NCBI GenBank assembly: GCA_946534455.1
Contig: CAMNCR010000212.1
Location: 1 to 10,739 of the forward strand
DNA: 10,739 nt
Source: an uncultured Clostridia bacterium
Lineage (GTDB): Bacteria > Bacillota > Clostridia > Christensenellales > Aristaeellaceae
Direction: 5' to 3'
Shown here: one piece after another, positions 1 to 7,324 of the stretch
How the letters are laid out: each line of letters begins with the position of its first letter
Numbering within the stretch: position 1 is the first letter of the stretch
Notes under the pieces: model-generated
Told to the model about the DNA's origin: nothing
What the model saw: only the letters and a program-made list of their open reading frames with translations
Database searches by the model: none
Made by a program: the position numbers and the translations under genes

Positions 1-282
1 GTGCTGGGCTGCACGCATTATGTGTTTCTGCGGGAGATGATCCGGGACATGCTTCCGCCCCATGTGGTGATTACCGATGGGAGCGAGGGAACCGCGAGAC
101 AGCTGGCACGGGTTCTGGGCCAGCGTGACCTGCTGACGGACGGGGAGAAGGGATCTGTGATTCTTCGAACCAGCGGCAGCGGGCAGGATCTGGCTCTGAT
201 GCAGATGCTGATGGAGCGGGGCTTCGGCTCGGAAGGGGATGCCGGTGCGCGTCCCGCAGGCTCAGCGGCTTCAGCTCTCTGA
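1..282 (+). CDS. murI: Glutamate racemase, C-terminal fragment (5' end outside window)
   Basis: Glutamate racemase interconverts L- and D-glutamate in the cytoplasm, supplying D-Glu for peptidoglycan. The window opens in frame inside the gene; the first codon, GTG, is an internal valine and not a start. The first residues read VLGCTHY, the hallmark second-cysteine motif of the Asp/Glu racemase family, where the cysteine is one of the two catalytic thiols. It is followed by an ITDGSEGTARQL stretch typical of the region just after it. Only the last 93 residues are present, roughly the final third of a protein that usually has about 265. The last 20 or so residues (rich in Gly, Ala and Ser) look like a non-conserved tail. 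The stop is TGA at 280-282. A strong hairpin follows 40 bases downstream, and the next gene has its own promoter. The family call is secure from the motif; murI versus a close paralogue cannot be separated from this fragment. Confidence 0.88.
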   Translation: MLGCTHYVFLREMIRDMLPPHVVITDGSEGTARQLARVLGQRDLLTDGEKGSVILRTSGSGQDLALMQMLMERGFGSEGDAGARPAGSAASAL

Positions 283-322
283 TTCTCCGTGAAACAGAAG
301 CGCCATACATGAAAAAAACGAG

Positions 323-351
323 GGGAAACCGGGCGGGACGCCCGGTTTCCC
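323..351 (+). terminator. GC-rich hairpin after murI, probably a (bidirectional?) terminator
   Basis: A perfect 13-bp inverted repeat (323-335 with 339-351) has a 3-base loop. On the plus strand it is followed by CTGTTGCTC, a poor U-tract. On the minus strand the stem is followed by TCGTTTTTTTC, a good U-tract. It lies between the murI stop and the promoter of the next operon, so ending murI transcription is the simplest role, although the run of Ts favours the opposite direction. Confidence 0.6.
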
Positions 352-353
352 TG

Positions 354-382
354 TTGCTCATCCGGCAGGAATCAGGTATAAT
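354..382 (+). promoter_or_regulatory. Sigma-A-type promoter for the sensor/HD-GYP operon
   Basis: TTGCTC (354-359), a 17-base spacer and a perfect TATAAT (377-382) form a housekeeping-type promoter. Transcription would start near 389, leaving a leader of about 48 bases with AAGGAGA at 424-430 before the ATG at 437. The -35 element begins only two bases after the hairpin at 323-351. The leader is too short to hold a known riboswitch class. Confidence 0.7.
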
Positions 383-436
383 TGAAAAGAAGCAGACATC
401 AGCGAATATTGATCGAAGAGCATAAGGAGAACAGCC

Positions 437-1324
437 ATGTCAGTTCATCATGAAACGCAGCCCAGGGGCATTTCCATCCGGCTTGTTCACGCGGCCATGT
501 TCCTGTGTGCGATTGCCGCGGCAGTTCTGCTGATCGTTTCCATGCAGCAGTCTTCCAGCGTGTTTTCAAAGCTGTCCGCGGAAACGGGCAACTATATCGT
601 CAGGCAGTCCGCCGCCCACGGTCTGATGGAGGCATCCGACTATCTGACGGAGATGGTGCAGCGGTTTACCCTGGACGGAGACAGAACGTTCATGGACAGC
701 TACTTTGACGAGGCCTATGTTTCCAAACGGCGGGAGCAGGCCATTACCGCCATGTCGGAGAATGACGCGGATCCGCGCCTGGTCCAGCAGCTGCAGGAGG
801 CCATGGAGGAATCGCAGGCCCTGATGTTCCGGGAATATTACGCCATGAAGCTGGTCACGGAAGCGAAGGAAATGACGGAAATCCCGGAGACGCTGCGCGC
901 CATTGAACTGAAGACGGAGGACAGCTTCCTTCTCCCGGATGAGAAGATGGAGCTGGCCCAGGAAATGGTGATGGGCAGCGAATACTATGCAAGCAAGGAA
1001 CGGATCCGCACCAAGCTGAAGACAAATCTGGACATGCTGGACGAACAGATGAACGCGACCCGGCAGGAAACCTCCGCCCGGATGATGCAGGACCTGAACC
1101 GGAATCGCATCATCACCATTGCGGTGATCGTTCTGCTGTTTGTGCTGCTGTGGATGACGGCGCATATGAGCACGATCCCGCTGATCCGCGCGGAACGGGC
1201 CGCCCGGGAGAAAAAACCGGTTCCGGTCATCGGCGCGAAGGAGTTTCGCTACATGGCCGAGCATTATAACGGGCTGATGAACAGCACGGAGCCGGATTCG
1301 GAGACGGACGGGGGAGAAGAATGA
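437..1324 (+). CDS. Two-TM sensor-like membrane protein with a HAMP-like stub and no output domain
   Basis: I do not recognise a named gene. Visible layout of the 295 residues: a short cytoplasmic N-terminus; TM1 at about 17-36; an extracytoplasmic, highly charged, mostly helical region at about 37-223; TM2 at about 225-243; then a cytoplasmic tail. The tail begins TIPLIRAERAAREKKPVPVIG and continues with EFRYMAEHYNGLM. This fits the pattern of the degenerate HAMP-like linker (Pro-Leu, Gly, Glu-Phe, Asn-x-Leu) found after the last TM of many Clostridial GGDEF proteins and sensor kinases. It then stops in an acidic tail, with no kinase, GGDEF or MCP signalling domain. The start is supported by AAGGAGA seven bases upstream. 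It is the first gene of the operon, with 43 bases to the next. A role as a sensory subunit working through partners is inferred; a simple degenerate remnant is possible. Confidence 0.75.
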   Translation: MSVHHETQPRGISIRLVHAAMFLCAIAAAVLLIVSMQQSSSVFSKLSAETGNYIVRQSAAHGLMEASDYLTEMVQRFTLDGDRTFMDSYFDEAYVSKRREQAITAMSENDADPRLVQQLQEAMEESQALMFREYYAMKLVTEAKEMTEIPETLRAIELKTEDSFLLPDEKMELAQEMVMGSEYYASKERIRTKLKTNLDMLDEQMNATRQETSARMMQDLNRNRIITIAVIVLLFVLLWMTAHMSTIPLIRAERAAREKKPVPVIGAKEFRYMAEHYNGLMNSTEPDSETDGGEE

Positions 1325-1367
1325 CGGGTGCGCTGTGAAGCGTGCCATGAAGGGGTGAGGGATCCGG

Positions 1368-2309
1368 ATGAGAAAAAAGAATCTCATGACAGGCCTGTGT
1401 CATGGCCTTGCAGCGATGATGCTGGGGCTGTGCATCCTGGCAGGGGCCGCTTTTCCCTGCGCCGCCGCGGAGAGCTACTATGTGGAAAACAACTGGAACT
1501 TTGTGGATGCCTCCATGCCGGTGACCGGCGGCATCCCCGAGGACGCGATCGGCCTGCTGGGGCAGATCGGACGAAACGGCGTGCTGCGCGTGGCGACGGA
1601 TGCCGTGCATCCGCCCAGGACCTTCCTGGATCCGGAGAAAAGCGGGCAGGACCGGTTTGCGGGCGCGGACATGGAGCTGGCCCGATACATTGCGAAGCGG
1701 ATGGGCGTGGAGCTGGTGATCGTGGAGCTGGAGCCGGAGCGGGTGCTCCCCTCCCTGCTGAACGGCATGTGCGATCTGGCGATTTCCTCGATTGATTTCA
1801 CGCCCTCCCGCGCGCTGTCCTATACCATGTCCCGGTCCTATGATCATTCGGAACCGGCTCCCGTGATCGGCTTGCTGGTGTCCGGGGATTCGCCGATTGT
1901 GACGCTGAAGGATCTGGAGGGGAAAACCGTCATCGCGCAGAGCAATTCCCTGGCGGAGACGGTGGCGGTCAAGGAAGGCGTTGAATATCTGGAATTTCTC
2001 CGGGCCTCCGTCGCCCAGAAGGTGGGCATGGCCCTGGAAGCGGGACAGGCAGACGCGGCGTTTGTGGATGTTCAGAATTCAGCCGTCTTTTTTGAAAAGA
2101 ATCCGGATACTTCCCTGCGCCTGGTGGAGGGACTTGAGTTTACCCCGGACGAAATCTATCTGGGGAAGCGGGTCGCGACGCACAAGGGAGAAATCCAGCT
2201 GATGTACTTCGTCAACGGCGTGATTGAGGAAGTCCTGGAAAAGAATCTTTATGAGACCTGGCTGCAGGAGGCTGCAGCGCGGGCGGACGTGGCGGAAGGG
2301 GAGCCGTAA
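1368..2309 (+). CDS. Family-3 extracellular solute-binding protein (amino-acid-type)
   Basis: This looks like a binding protein of the SBP_bac_3 fold that captures a small ligand, often an amino acid, outside the membrane. A positively charged start, a hydrophobic stretch at about 8-30 and an AAA/E junction at 32-35 form a signal peptide with a type-I cleavage site. No lipobox surrounds Cys11, Cys22 or Cys31. The mature domain shows GVLRVATDA (71-79), FAGADMELARYIA (97-109) and DLAISSIDFTPSR (136-148). The arginine at 148 is at the place where the family normally holds the ligand's alpha-carboxylate, and Asp234 is a candidate for the amino-group contact. At 313 residues the length is normal. 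AGGGGTGAGG seven bases upstream supports the start. It sits between a sensor-like gene and an HD-GYP receptor, with no permease or ATPase nearby, so a sensing role is inferred. The ligand is unknown. Confidence 0.85.
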   Translation: MRKKNLMTGLCHGLAAMMLGLCILAGAAFPCAAAESYYVENNWNFVDASMPVTGGIPEDAIGLLGQIGRNGVLRVATDAVHPPRTFLDPEKSGQDRFAGADMELARYIAKRMGVELVIVELEPERVLPSLLNGMCDLAISSIDFTPSRALSYTMSRSYDHSEPAPVIGLLVSGDSPIVTLKDLEGKTVIAQSNSLAETVAVKEGVEYLEFLRASVAQKVGMALEAGQADAAFVDVQNSAVFFEKNPDTSLRLVEGLEFTPDEIYLGKRVATHKGEIQLMYFVNGVIEEVLEKNLYETWLQEAAARADVAEGEP

Positions 2310-2373
2310 CGGAAAAACGGCGTCTGCTTCGAAGGCAGAAGGACGCAGGGCCGCCATGGAAGGGGGAAGGTGA

Positions 2374-5300
2374 ATGAAACAGCAACGGAGAGGGAATGTG
2401 CTGCTCTCATTCGTAATACTGCTTTTTTTGGGAATAAACTGGGCCGGCAATGAGCTGGTATCCCGCCTGAGCTGGCCGCTCTGGCTGGATTCAGTGGGGA
2501 CGGTCATGAGCGCCTACCTTCTGGGACCGGTCTGCGGCGCAATCGTCGGCGCCACCTCCAACCTGCTGCTCCATGTGCTCTACGGCATTCCCTGGTATTA
2601 TGCGCTGATCAGCATGCTGATTGCCGTCATCGTGGGCGTGGCCGCCAGAAGAAATAAGCTGAGCACCCTGCTGGATGTCATGACCATCAGCGCGATCCTG
2701 GCCGGGGTTGTGGCGGTCTGCGCCTATCCGGTGAACCTGATCCTGCAGGCCGGGAGTACGGGCAATGTCTGGGGCGACGCCGTGATCGGCTTTCTCGGGG
2801 AACGGGGCATTCCGCGCTGGGCAGGGCTGTTCGTGGGGGAACTGTACGTAGAGCTGCTGGACAAGCTGGTGATTCTGCTGGCGCTGTTCCTGGCGGTCCG
2901 GACGGTTCGCCTGGTCAGGAAGCTGCTGGGCAGGATCCGGGCGGAAAGAAAACCGGCGAAGGAGTCCCTGGCGCGCACCTCGGCGCTGCTGCTGGCGGTG
3001 GGGCTGGGCGTATCCTCCTTGTGGGCGGGGCCGGCGGCTTCCCGGGCGGAGGACGGAGAAGCGCAGACGCAGCTCAACTACAATGATTATGTTCAGACGA
3101 TCTACTCGACCTCCAACGGCCTTCCCTGCGGCGAGGCAAACGATATTGCCATGACCGGGGACGGCATCATCTGGATCGGAACCTATGCCGGCCTGTACCG
3201 CTATAACGGGCGGGAATTCCGCTGGATGAATGACTTTCAGTCCGTGCGAAATGTCAATTGCCTGTTCTGCGATGAAGAGGGACGTCTCTGGATCGGAACG
3301 AACGACAACGGGCTGTCCATCATGATCCAGGAGCAGATTGTCAACGTGATTGATCAGGCCCGGGGACTGCCGGCCAACGCGGTGAAATCCATTATCAGGA
3401 GCTCCGACGGGTATTACTATATCGGTACGACCGGAAGCATGCAGGTGCTGACGCTGAACTGCGGGCTCAAGCAGAGCAATGTGCTCTCCGAGGTGGTGTA
3501 CGCGGATCATCTGGCAGCGGATCAGAGCGGCAATGTGGCAGCGGTTTCCAACGACGGAACGCTCTATCTGCTGCGGGAGGGTCAGATCGTCACCTCCCGG
3601 AAGATCCCGGAGGGGAAGACGGATTTCAAGAGCTGCACATTTACCCCGGAGGGGGAGCTGATGGCTGCGACCACCGGCAACGAGATTTTTCAGTTCCGGG
3701 TCGGGCAGAATGCACTGGAACTCCAGTCCGTGACGGAATGCCCCGGGCTGCAGAACATCAAAACGCTGCACTGGCTTGAAAACGGGGAGCTCTTTATCTG
3801 CGCGGATAACGGGATCGCCTACCGGAGCGCGGAGGGCGGATACGAACGCATCAATACCAACGATTTCAACAATTCCATCGATAATATGATGGTGGACTAT
3901 CAGGGCAATCTGTGGTTCACTTCCTCCCGCCTGGGTCTGCTGCGGCTGGCACCCTCCAACTTCAGGGACATCTACAGCACGGCCGGGATGGATCGGCGCG
4001 TGGTCAACACCACCGTGCAGTGGAACGGGGTCTATTACTTCGGAACGGACAAGGGCATGGACGCGGTGGATCTGACGGGCAAGCGGCAGATCACGGACGC
4101 GGTCACGGAACGGTTTGCCGGCGTCCGGATTCGCTGTATGATCGTGGATCAGGAGCAGCATCTGTGGGTGTGCACCTACAGCGAGGGCCTGGTGGAGCTG
4201 GAGCCGGACGGAACGGAGCATCAGTATAACCACACGAACGGCGCTTTCGGGAACCGCGCGCGCGTGGTGAAGCAGCTGAAGGACGGGACGATTCTGGCAG
4301 CGGGAGATACCGGTCTGAGCTTTATCCGGGATCATCGCGTGGAGCATACGATCAGCCGCTCCGGGGGGAGAATCGCGAGCATGGTGCTGTCCATCCTGGA
4401 ACGGGACGACGGGACCATTCTGGTGGGCACGGACGGCAACGGGATTGCGGTGCTGGAAAACCGGGAGGTGCTGCGCATGATGACCCGGGAGAGCGGGCTG
4501 AGCAGCGAGGTGATCCTGCGCCTGATCCAGGACGAGGCGACGGGCGGCGTTTTCGTGGTGACCAGCAACGGCCTGTGCTACCTGAGTCCGGACGGATCCA
4601 TCCGAACGCTGGATCATTTTCCGTATTTTAATAACTATGACATCTGGATCAGGGGAACCGACGACCTGTTTGTTCTGTCCAGCGCCGGCATCTATCTCGT
4701 GAACCGGGAGGAGCTGCTCAGCGGGAAGACAGACATCACCTATGACCTCCTGGATACCCGGCGGGGACTGAACGGAAGCCTGACCGCCAACGCCTGGGTC
4801 TGGTTCAGTGAGGATACGGAGGAGCTGTATCTCCCCTGCGATACGGGGGTCTTTGTCCTGAATACCGGGGCCACGTCCACGGGCGGCGGCCTGTACAGGA
4901 TGAAGGTGACCGGAATCCGGACGGACGGAGAGCTGCACCGGGTGGAGCGGAACGTTCCGACCCGGATCGCCAGGGGAAGCAGCAAGATTGAGATCCTGCC
5001 TGAGGTCATCAATTATACGATTCAGGATCCGTATGTGGGCTATAAACTGGACGGATTTGACAGCGACTGGACGATCGTGCCGCAGAACGCGCTGGGCTCG
5101 ATCGTTTACACCAATCTCCCGGTCGGATCCTTCGTGTTCCATCTGGCCGTGTTCGACAACAGCCAGGAGACGATTCTTGCAGAGCGCACCTATACCCTGA
5201 GCAAGAGCCGGGAAATGTATGATAATAACTGGTTTATCGGCTATATTCTGTTCGTCCCCATGTTCACGGTGTTCTGGGTCACCTGGCTGCTGGTGAAGCG

Positions 5301-6051
5301 GCATGAGCGGAAGATGGAGGAAGAACTGGAGCTGGCAAACCGGCAAATTGAAATGGGCAAGCAGACGGTGGTGGCGATCGCCCGCACGGTGGACGCCAAG
5401 GATGAAAGAACCAGCGAGCACAGCAAACGCGTCGCGCTTTACTCCGAGAAGATTGCCAAGGCGGCCGGGATGGATGAAAAGCAGTGCCAGGATATCAAAT
5501 GGGCCGCGCAGATGCATGACATCGGCAAAATCGCCATTCCGGACGCGATTCTGAACAAGGATTCCCGGCTGACGGACGAGGAATACGCGATCATGAAAAC
5601 GCATACGACCCGCGGCGCGGAGATTCTGGAGGGCTTCACCCTGCTGGATAACGTGATCGAGGGGGCGGAGTATCATCATGAACGTCCGGACGGCCGGGGA
5701 TATCCCAAGGGACTGAAGGGCATGGAGATCCCGCTGTATGCCAGAATCATCGGCGTGGCGGATGCCTTTGACGCCATGACCGCCAACCGGGTTTACCGGA
5801 AGCAGATGGACTTCAGCTACGTGCTGGGCGAGCTGGAGAGGGGAAGAGGGACCCAGTTTGATCCGCAGTTTGTGGATATCCTGCTGGAGCTGATCCGGGA
5901 CGGGACGATTGATCTGAACAAGATCTATCATGTGCCCAGAGAGGAAACGGAGCAGGCTGAAAAGGCTGTGGCCGGGGACAGGGCGGCACATCCTGCCGAA
6001 GCTGCGGCGGAGAAGGAGCCGAAGCAGGAGCAGAAGGGAGGCAAAGCATGA
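2374..6051 (+). CDS. Multidomain receptor: S-component-like membrane domain, Reg_prop propellers, Y_Y_Y, TM, HD-GYP phosphodiesterase
   Basis: A predicted transmembrane receptor with cytoplasmic c-di-GMP phosphodiesterase output. Domains: several TM helices at about 7-180, with a GPVCGAIVGATSNLLL stretch resembling ECF S-components; a basic linker (181-200); a hydrophobic, signal-like segment (202-219) ending SRA/ED; about 14 beta-propeller repeats (240-830), best seen as WIGTYAGLYRY, WIGTNDNGLSI, WVCTYSEGLVEL and LVGTDGNGIAVL, spaced about 42 residues apart; a Y_Y_Y domain (870-942, with GYKLDGFDSDW); TM at 953-974; coiled coil (975-998); HD-GYP (999-1185); and a charged Ala/Glu/Lys tail. 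The HD-GYP part looks intact: His1016, His1048-Asp1049, Lys1052, His1077, HHE at 1101-1103, DGRGYP at 1106-1111 and Asp1130. GGGGGAAGGTG precedes the ATG. The gene overlaps the BMP gene by four bases. Domain calls are firm for propeller, Y_Y_Y and HD-GYP, and tentative for the N-terminus. The enzymatic activity is inferred from the residues. Confidence 0.9.
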   Translation: MKQQRRGNVLLSFVILLFLGINWAGNELVSRLSWPLWLDSVGTVMSAYLLGPVCGAIVGATSNLLLHVLYGIPWYYALISMLIAVIVGVAARRNKLSTLLDVMTISAILAGVVAVCAYPVNLILQAGSTGNVWGDAVIGFLGERGIPRWAGLFVGELYVELLDKLVILLALFLAVRTVRLVRKLLGRIRAERKPAKESLARTSALLLAVGLGVSSLWAGPAASRAEDGEAQTQLNYNDYVQTIYSTSNGLPCGEANDIAMTGDGIIWIGTYAGLYRYNGREFRWMNDFQSVRNVNCLFCDEEGRLWIGTNDNGLSIMIQEQIVNVIDQARGLPANAVKSIIRSSDGYYYIGTTGSMQVLTLNCGLKQSNVLSEVVYADHLAADQSGNVAAVSNDGTLYLLREGQIVTSRKIPEGKTDFKSCTFTPEGELMAATTGNEIFQFRVGQNALELQSVTECPGLQNIKTLHWLENGELFICADNGIAYRSAEGGYERINTNDFNNSIDNMMVDYQGNLWFTSSRLGLLRLAPSNFRDIYSTAGMDRRVVNTTVQWNGVYYFGTDKGMDAVDLTGKRQITDAVTERFAGVRIRCMIVDQEQHLWVCTYSEGLVELEPDGTEHQYNHTNGAFGNRARVVKQLKDGTILAAGDTGLSFIRDHRVEHTISRSGGRIASMVLSILERDDGTILVGTDGNGIAVLENREVLRMMTRESGLSSEVILRLIQDEATGGVFVVTSNGLCYLSPDGSIRTLDHFPYFNNYDIWIRGTDDLFVLSSAGIYLVNREELLSGKTDITYDLLDTRRGLNGSLTANAWVWFSEDTEELYLPCDTGVFVLNTGATSTGGGLYRMKVTGIRTDGELHRVERNVPTRIARGSSKIEILPEVINYTIQDPYVGYKLDGFDSDWTIVPQNALGSIVYTNLPVGSFVFHLAVFDNSQETILAERTYTLSKSREMYDNNWFIGYILFVPMFTVFWVTWLLVKRHERKMEEELELANRQIEMGKQTVVAIARTVDAKDERTSEHSKRVALYSEKIAKAAGMDEKQCQDIKWAAQMHDIGKIAIPDAILNKDSRLTDEEYAIMKTHTTRGAEILEGFTLLDNVIEGAEYHHERPDGRGYPKGLKGMEIPLYARIIGVADAFDAMTANRVYRKQMDFSYVLGELERGRGTQFDPQFVDILLELIRDGTIDLNKIYHVPREETEQAEKAVAGDRAAHPAEAAAEKEPKQEQKGGKA

Positions 6052-7241
6052 AGAGAACCGTGACGATCACCGCACTCGTCTGCGCCGCGGTGCTTCTGAT
6101 TGTCTCTCTGGCAACGGGTTACTGGACCAACCGGCCTCACGCCGGCATTCTGCGGGTTGGCTTTGTCTATTCGGAGGATGAGAGCACACCCTACACCGCG
6201 AATTTCGTTCTTGCGCAGCGGGCGCTGGCGGAGGAATATGACGGCCAGGTGGAAATCCTCTCCAGGAGCAATGTGCTGGGAAAGGATTCGGAGCGGCCCC
6301 TGCTGGAGCTGATCCGGGAGGGGTGTCAGATTCTGTTCATCAACCTGGATACGGACATTCCCGTGACGATGGCGTGGCAGCATCCGGAGGTGCAGTTCTG
6401 CCAGGTTTCCCTGCCGACGGTCAGCATGGACGGAACGCCGGACAACTATCACACGTTTAACGGAGAAATCTATCAGGCCCGCTACGCGAGCGGCGTGGTG
6501 GCGGGCATGAAGCTGCGGGAGCTGCTGGACAGCGGATCCCTTCAACCGCAGGAGGCGCTGGTGGGCTACGTCGGCGCGGGCAGCAACCCGGAGGTCATTT
6601 CCGGATTCACCGCCTTCCTGCTGGGGGTGCGAAGCGTCGCCCCGGAGGCGACCATGCGGGTTCGCTATACCGGCTCCTGGGGCAACTTTAACGAAGAAAA
6701 GGAGCAGACAAAGCGCCTGATCCGGGAAGGCTGCGTGATCATCGCCCAGCATGTCAATACGGCGGCCCCCGCCATTGCCTGCGAGGAGGCAGCGGCAGGC
6801 GGCAAGACGGTCTATCACGTGGGCTATCATCAGGGCATGATGGATGTGGCCCCCTCCTGTGCGCTGGTGAGCATTCGCACCAACTGGGCGCCCTACGTGC
6901 TCGAAGCGACAAAGGCGATGCTGGAGGGCAAATCGATCGAGAAGACGGTCAGCGCCAACGCGCATGGAAGGGATCTGAGCGCGGGCTTCGAAAGCGGCTG
7001 GGTGGAGCTGCTGGATCTGAACCAGCTCCTGGTAGCGGAAGGCACGGAGGAAAAGGTGGAGCAGGTGATCGACAGCCTGAAGAAAAAACGCCTGAAGGTC
7101 TTCAGCGGCAGCTACACCGGAGTGAATCCCCGCAATGCGGGGGACACCATCGATCTGGAAGGCGGCTATGCGGAAAACCAGCAATCCTCCAATCCCTCCT
7201 TCGGATACATCCTGAAGGACTACATCCAGGTGGAAAACTGA
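6048..7241 (+). CDS. BMP-family (PnrA/Med-like) substrate-binding protein, membrane-anchored
   Basis: The BMP family (basic membrane protein, periplasmic-binding type-1 fold) usually supplies purine nucleosides to ABC importers or acts as a sensor. Recognisable stretches are ILRVGFVYSE (34-43), GEIYQARYASGVVAGMKLRE (139-158), VGYVGAGSNPEVISGFTAFL (172-191), YTGSWGNFNEE (207-217) and SIRTNWAPYVLEA (275-287). An N-terminal hydrophobic segment at about 7-24 carries no lipobox (Cys12 follows Ala-Leu-Val) and no clear type-I site, so it probably stays as an uncleaved anchor. At 397 residues it is slightly longer than usual. Its ATG overlaps the TGA of the HD-GYP gene, with AAGGGAGG at 6034-6041, indicating translational coupling. 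No permease or ATPase gene follows; tRNA genes come next. A nucleoside ligand is suggested by the family, not shown. I infer a sensor partner of the upstream receptor. Confidence 0.85.
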   Translation: MKRTVTITALVCAAVLLIVSLATGYWTNRPHAGILRVGFVYSEDESTPYTANFVLAQRALAEEYDGQVEILSRSNVLGKDSERPLLELIREGCQILFINLDTDIPVTMAWQHPEVQFCQVSLPTVSMDGTPDNYHTFNGEIYQARYASGVVAGMKLRELLDSGSLQPQEALVGYVGAGSNPEVISGFTAFLLGVRSVAPEATMRVRYTGSWGNFNEEKEQTKRLIREGCVIIAQHVNTAAPAIACEEAAAGGKTVYHVGYHQGMMDVAPSCALVSIRTNWAPYVLEATKAMLEGKSIEKTVSANAHGRDLSAGFESGWVELLDLNQLLVAEGTEEKVEQVIDSLKKKRLKVFSGSYTGVNPRNAGDTIDLEGGYAENQQSSNPSFGYILKDYIQVEN

Positions 7242-7267
7242 CCGGAACGGTAAAATGAAAAAAGGAC

Positions 7268-7296
7268 TTGACAAAGTCCGAATCATGTTGTACCAT
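7268..7296 (+). promoter_or_regulatory. Promoter of the tRNA-Met pair
   Basis: A perfect TTGACA (7268-7273), a 17-base spacer and TACCAT (7291-7296) precede the first tRNA by 28 bases. An alternative -10, CATAAT (7294-7299), is a better hexamer but gives a 20-base spacer. The -35 lies inside a small inverted repeat, GGACTT/AAGTCC (7264-7269 with 7274-7279). Confidence 0.65.
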
Positions 7297-7324
7297 AATC
7301 CTCGCGCCTGAGAGCGCAGGATAT

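Noticed and set aside
383..436. Possible c-di-GMP or purine riboswitch in the leader of the signalling operon
   Set aside because: The leader is about 50 bases and AT-rich with no conserved riboswitch core; too short for those classes.
566..1387. A 273-codon minus-strand frame antisense to the two-TM sensor gene
   Set aside because: His/Arg/Leu-rich shadow; the plus-strand frame has a promoter, SD and a coherent TM layout.
2323..2339. Small hairpin (CTGCTT/AGGCAG core) between the SBP3 and HD-GYP genes
   Set aside because: Only about 7 pairs with a G-T pair and no T-tract; too weak to call an attenuator or terminator, and the genes look co-transcribed.
2491..5991. A 1166-codon open frame on the minus strand, antisense to the HD-GYP receptor gene
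   Set aside because: The translation is rich in His, Arg, Gln, Pro and Asp with no recognisable domain, typical of the antisense shadow of a GC-biased gene. The plus-strand frame carries clear domains throughout.
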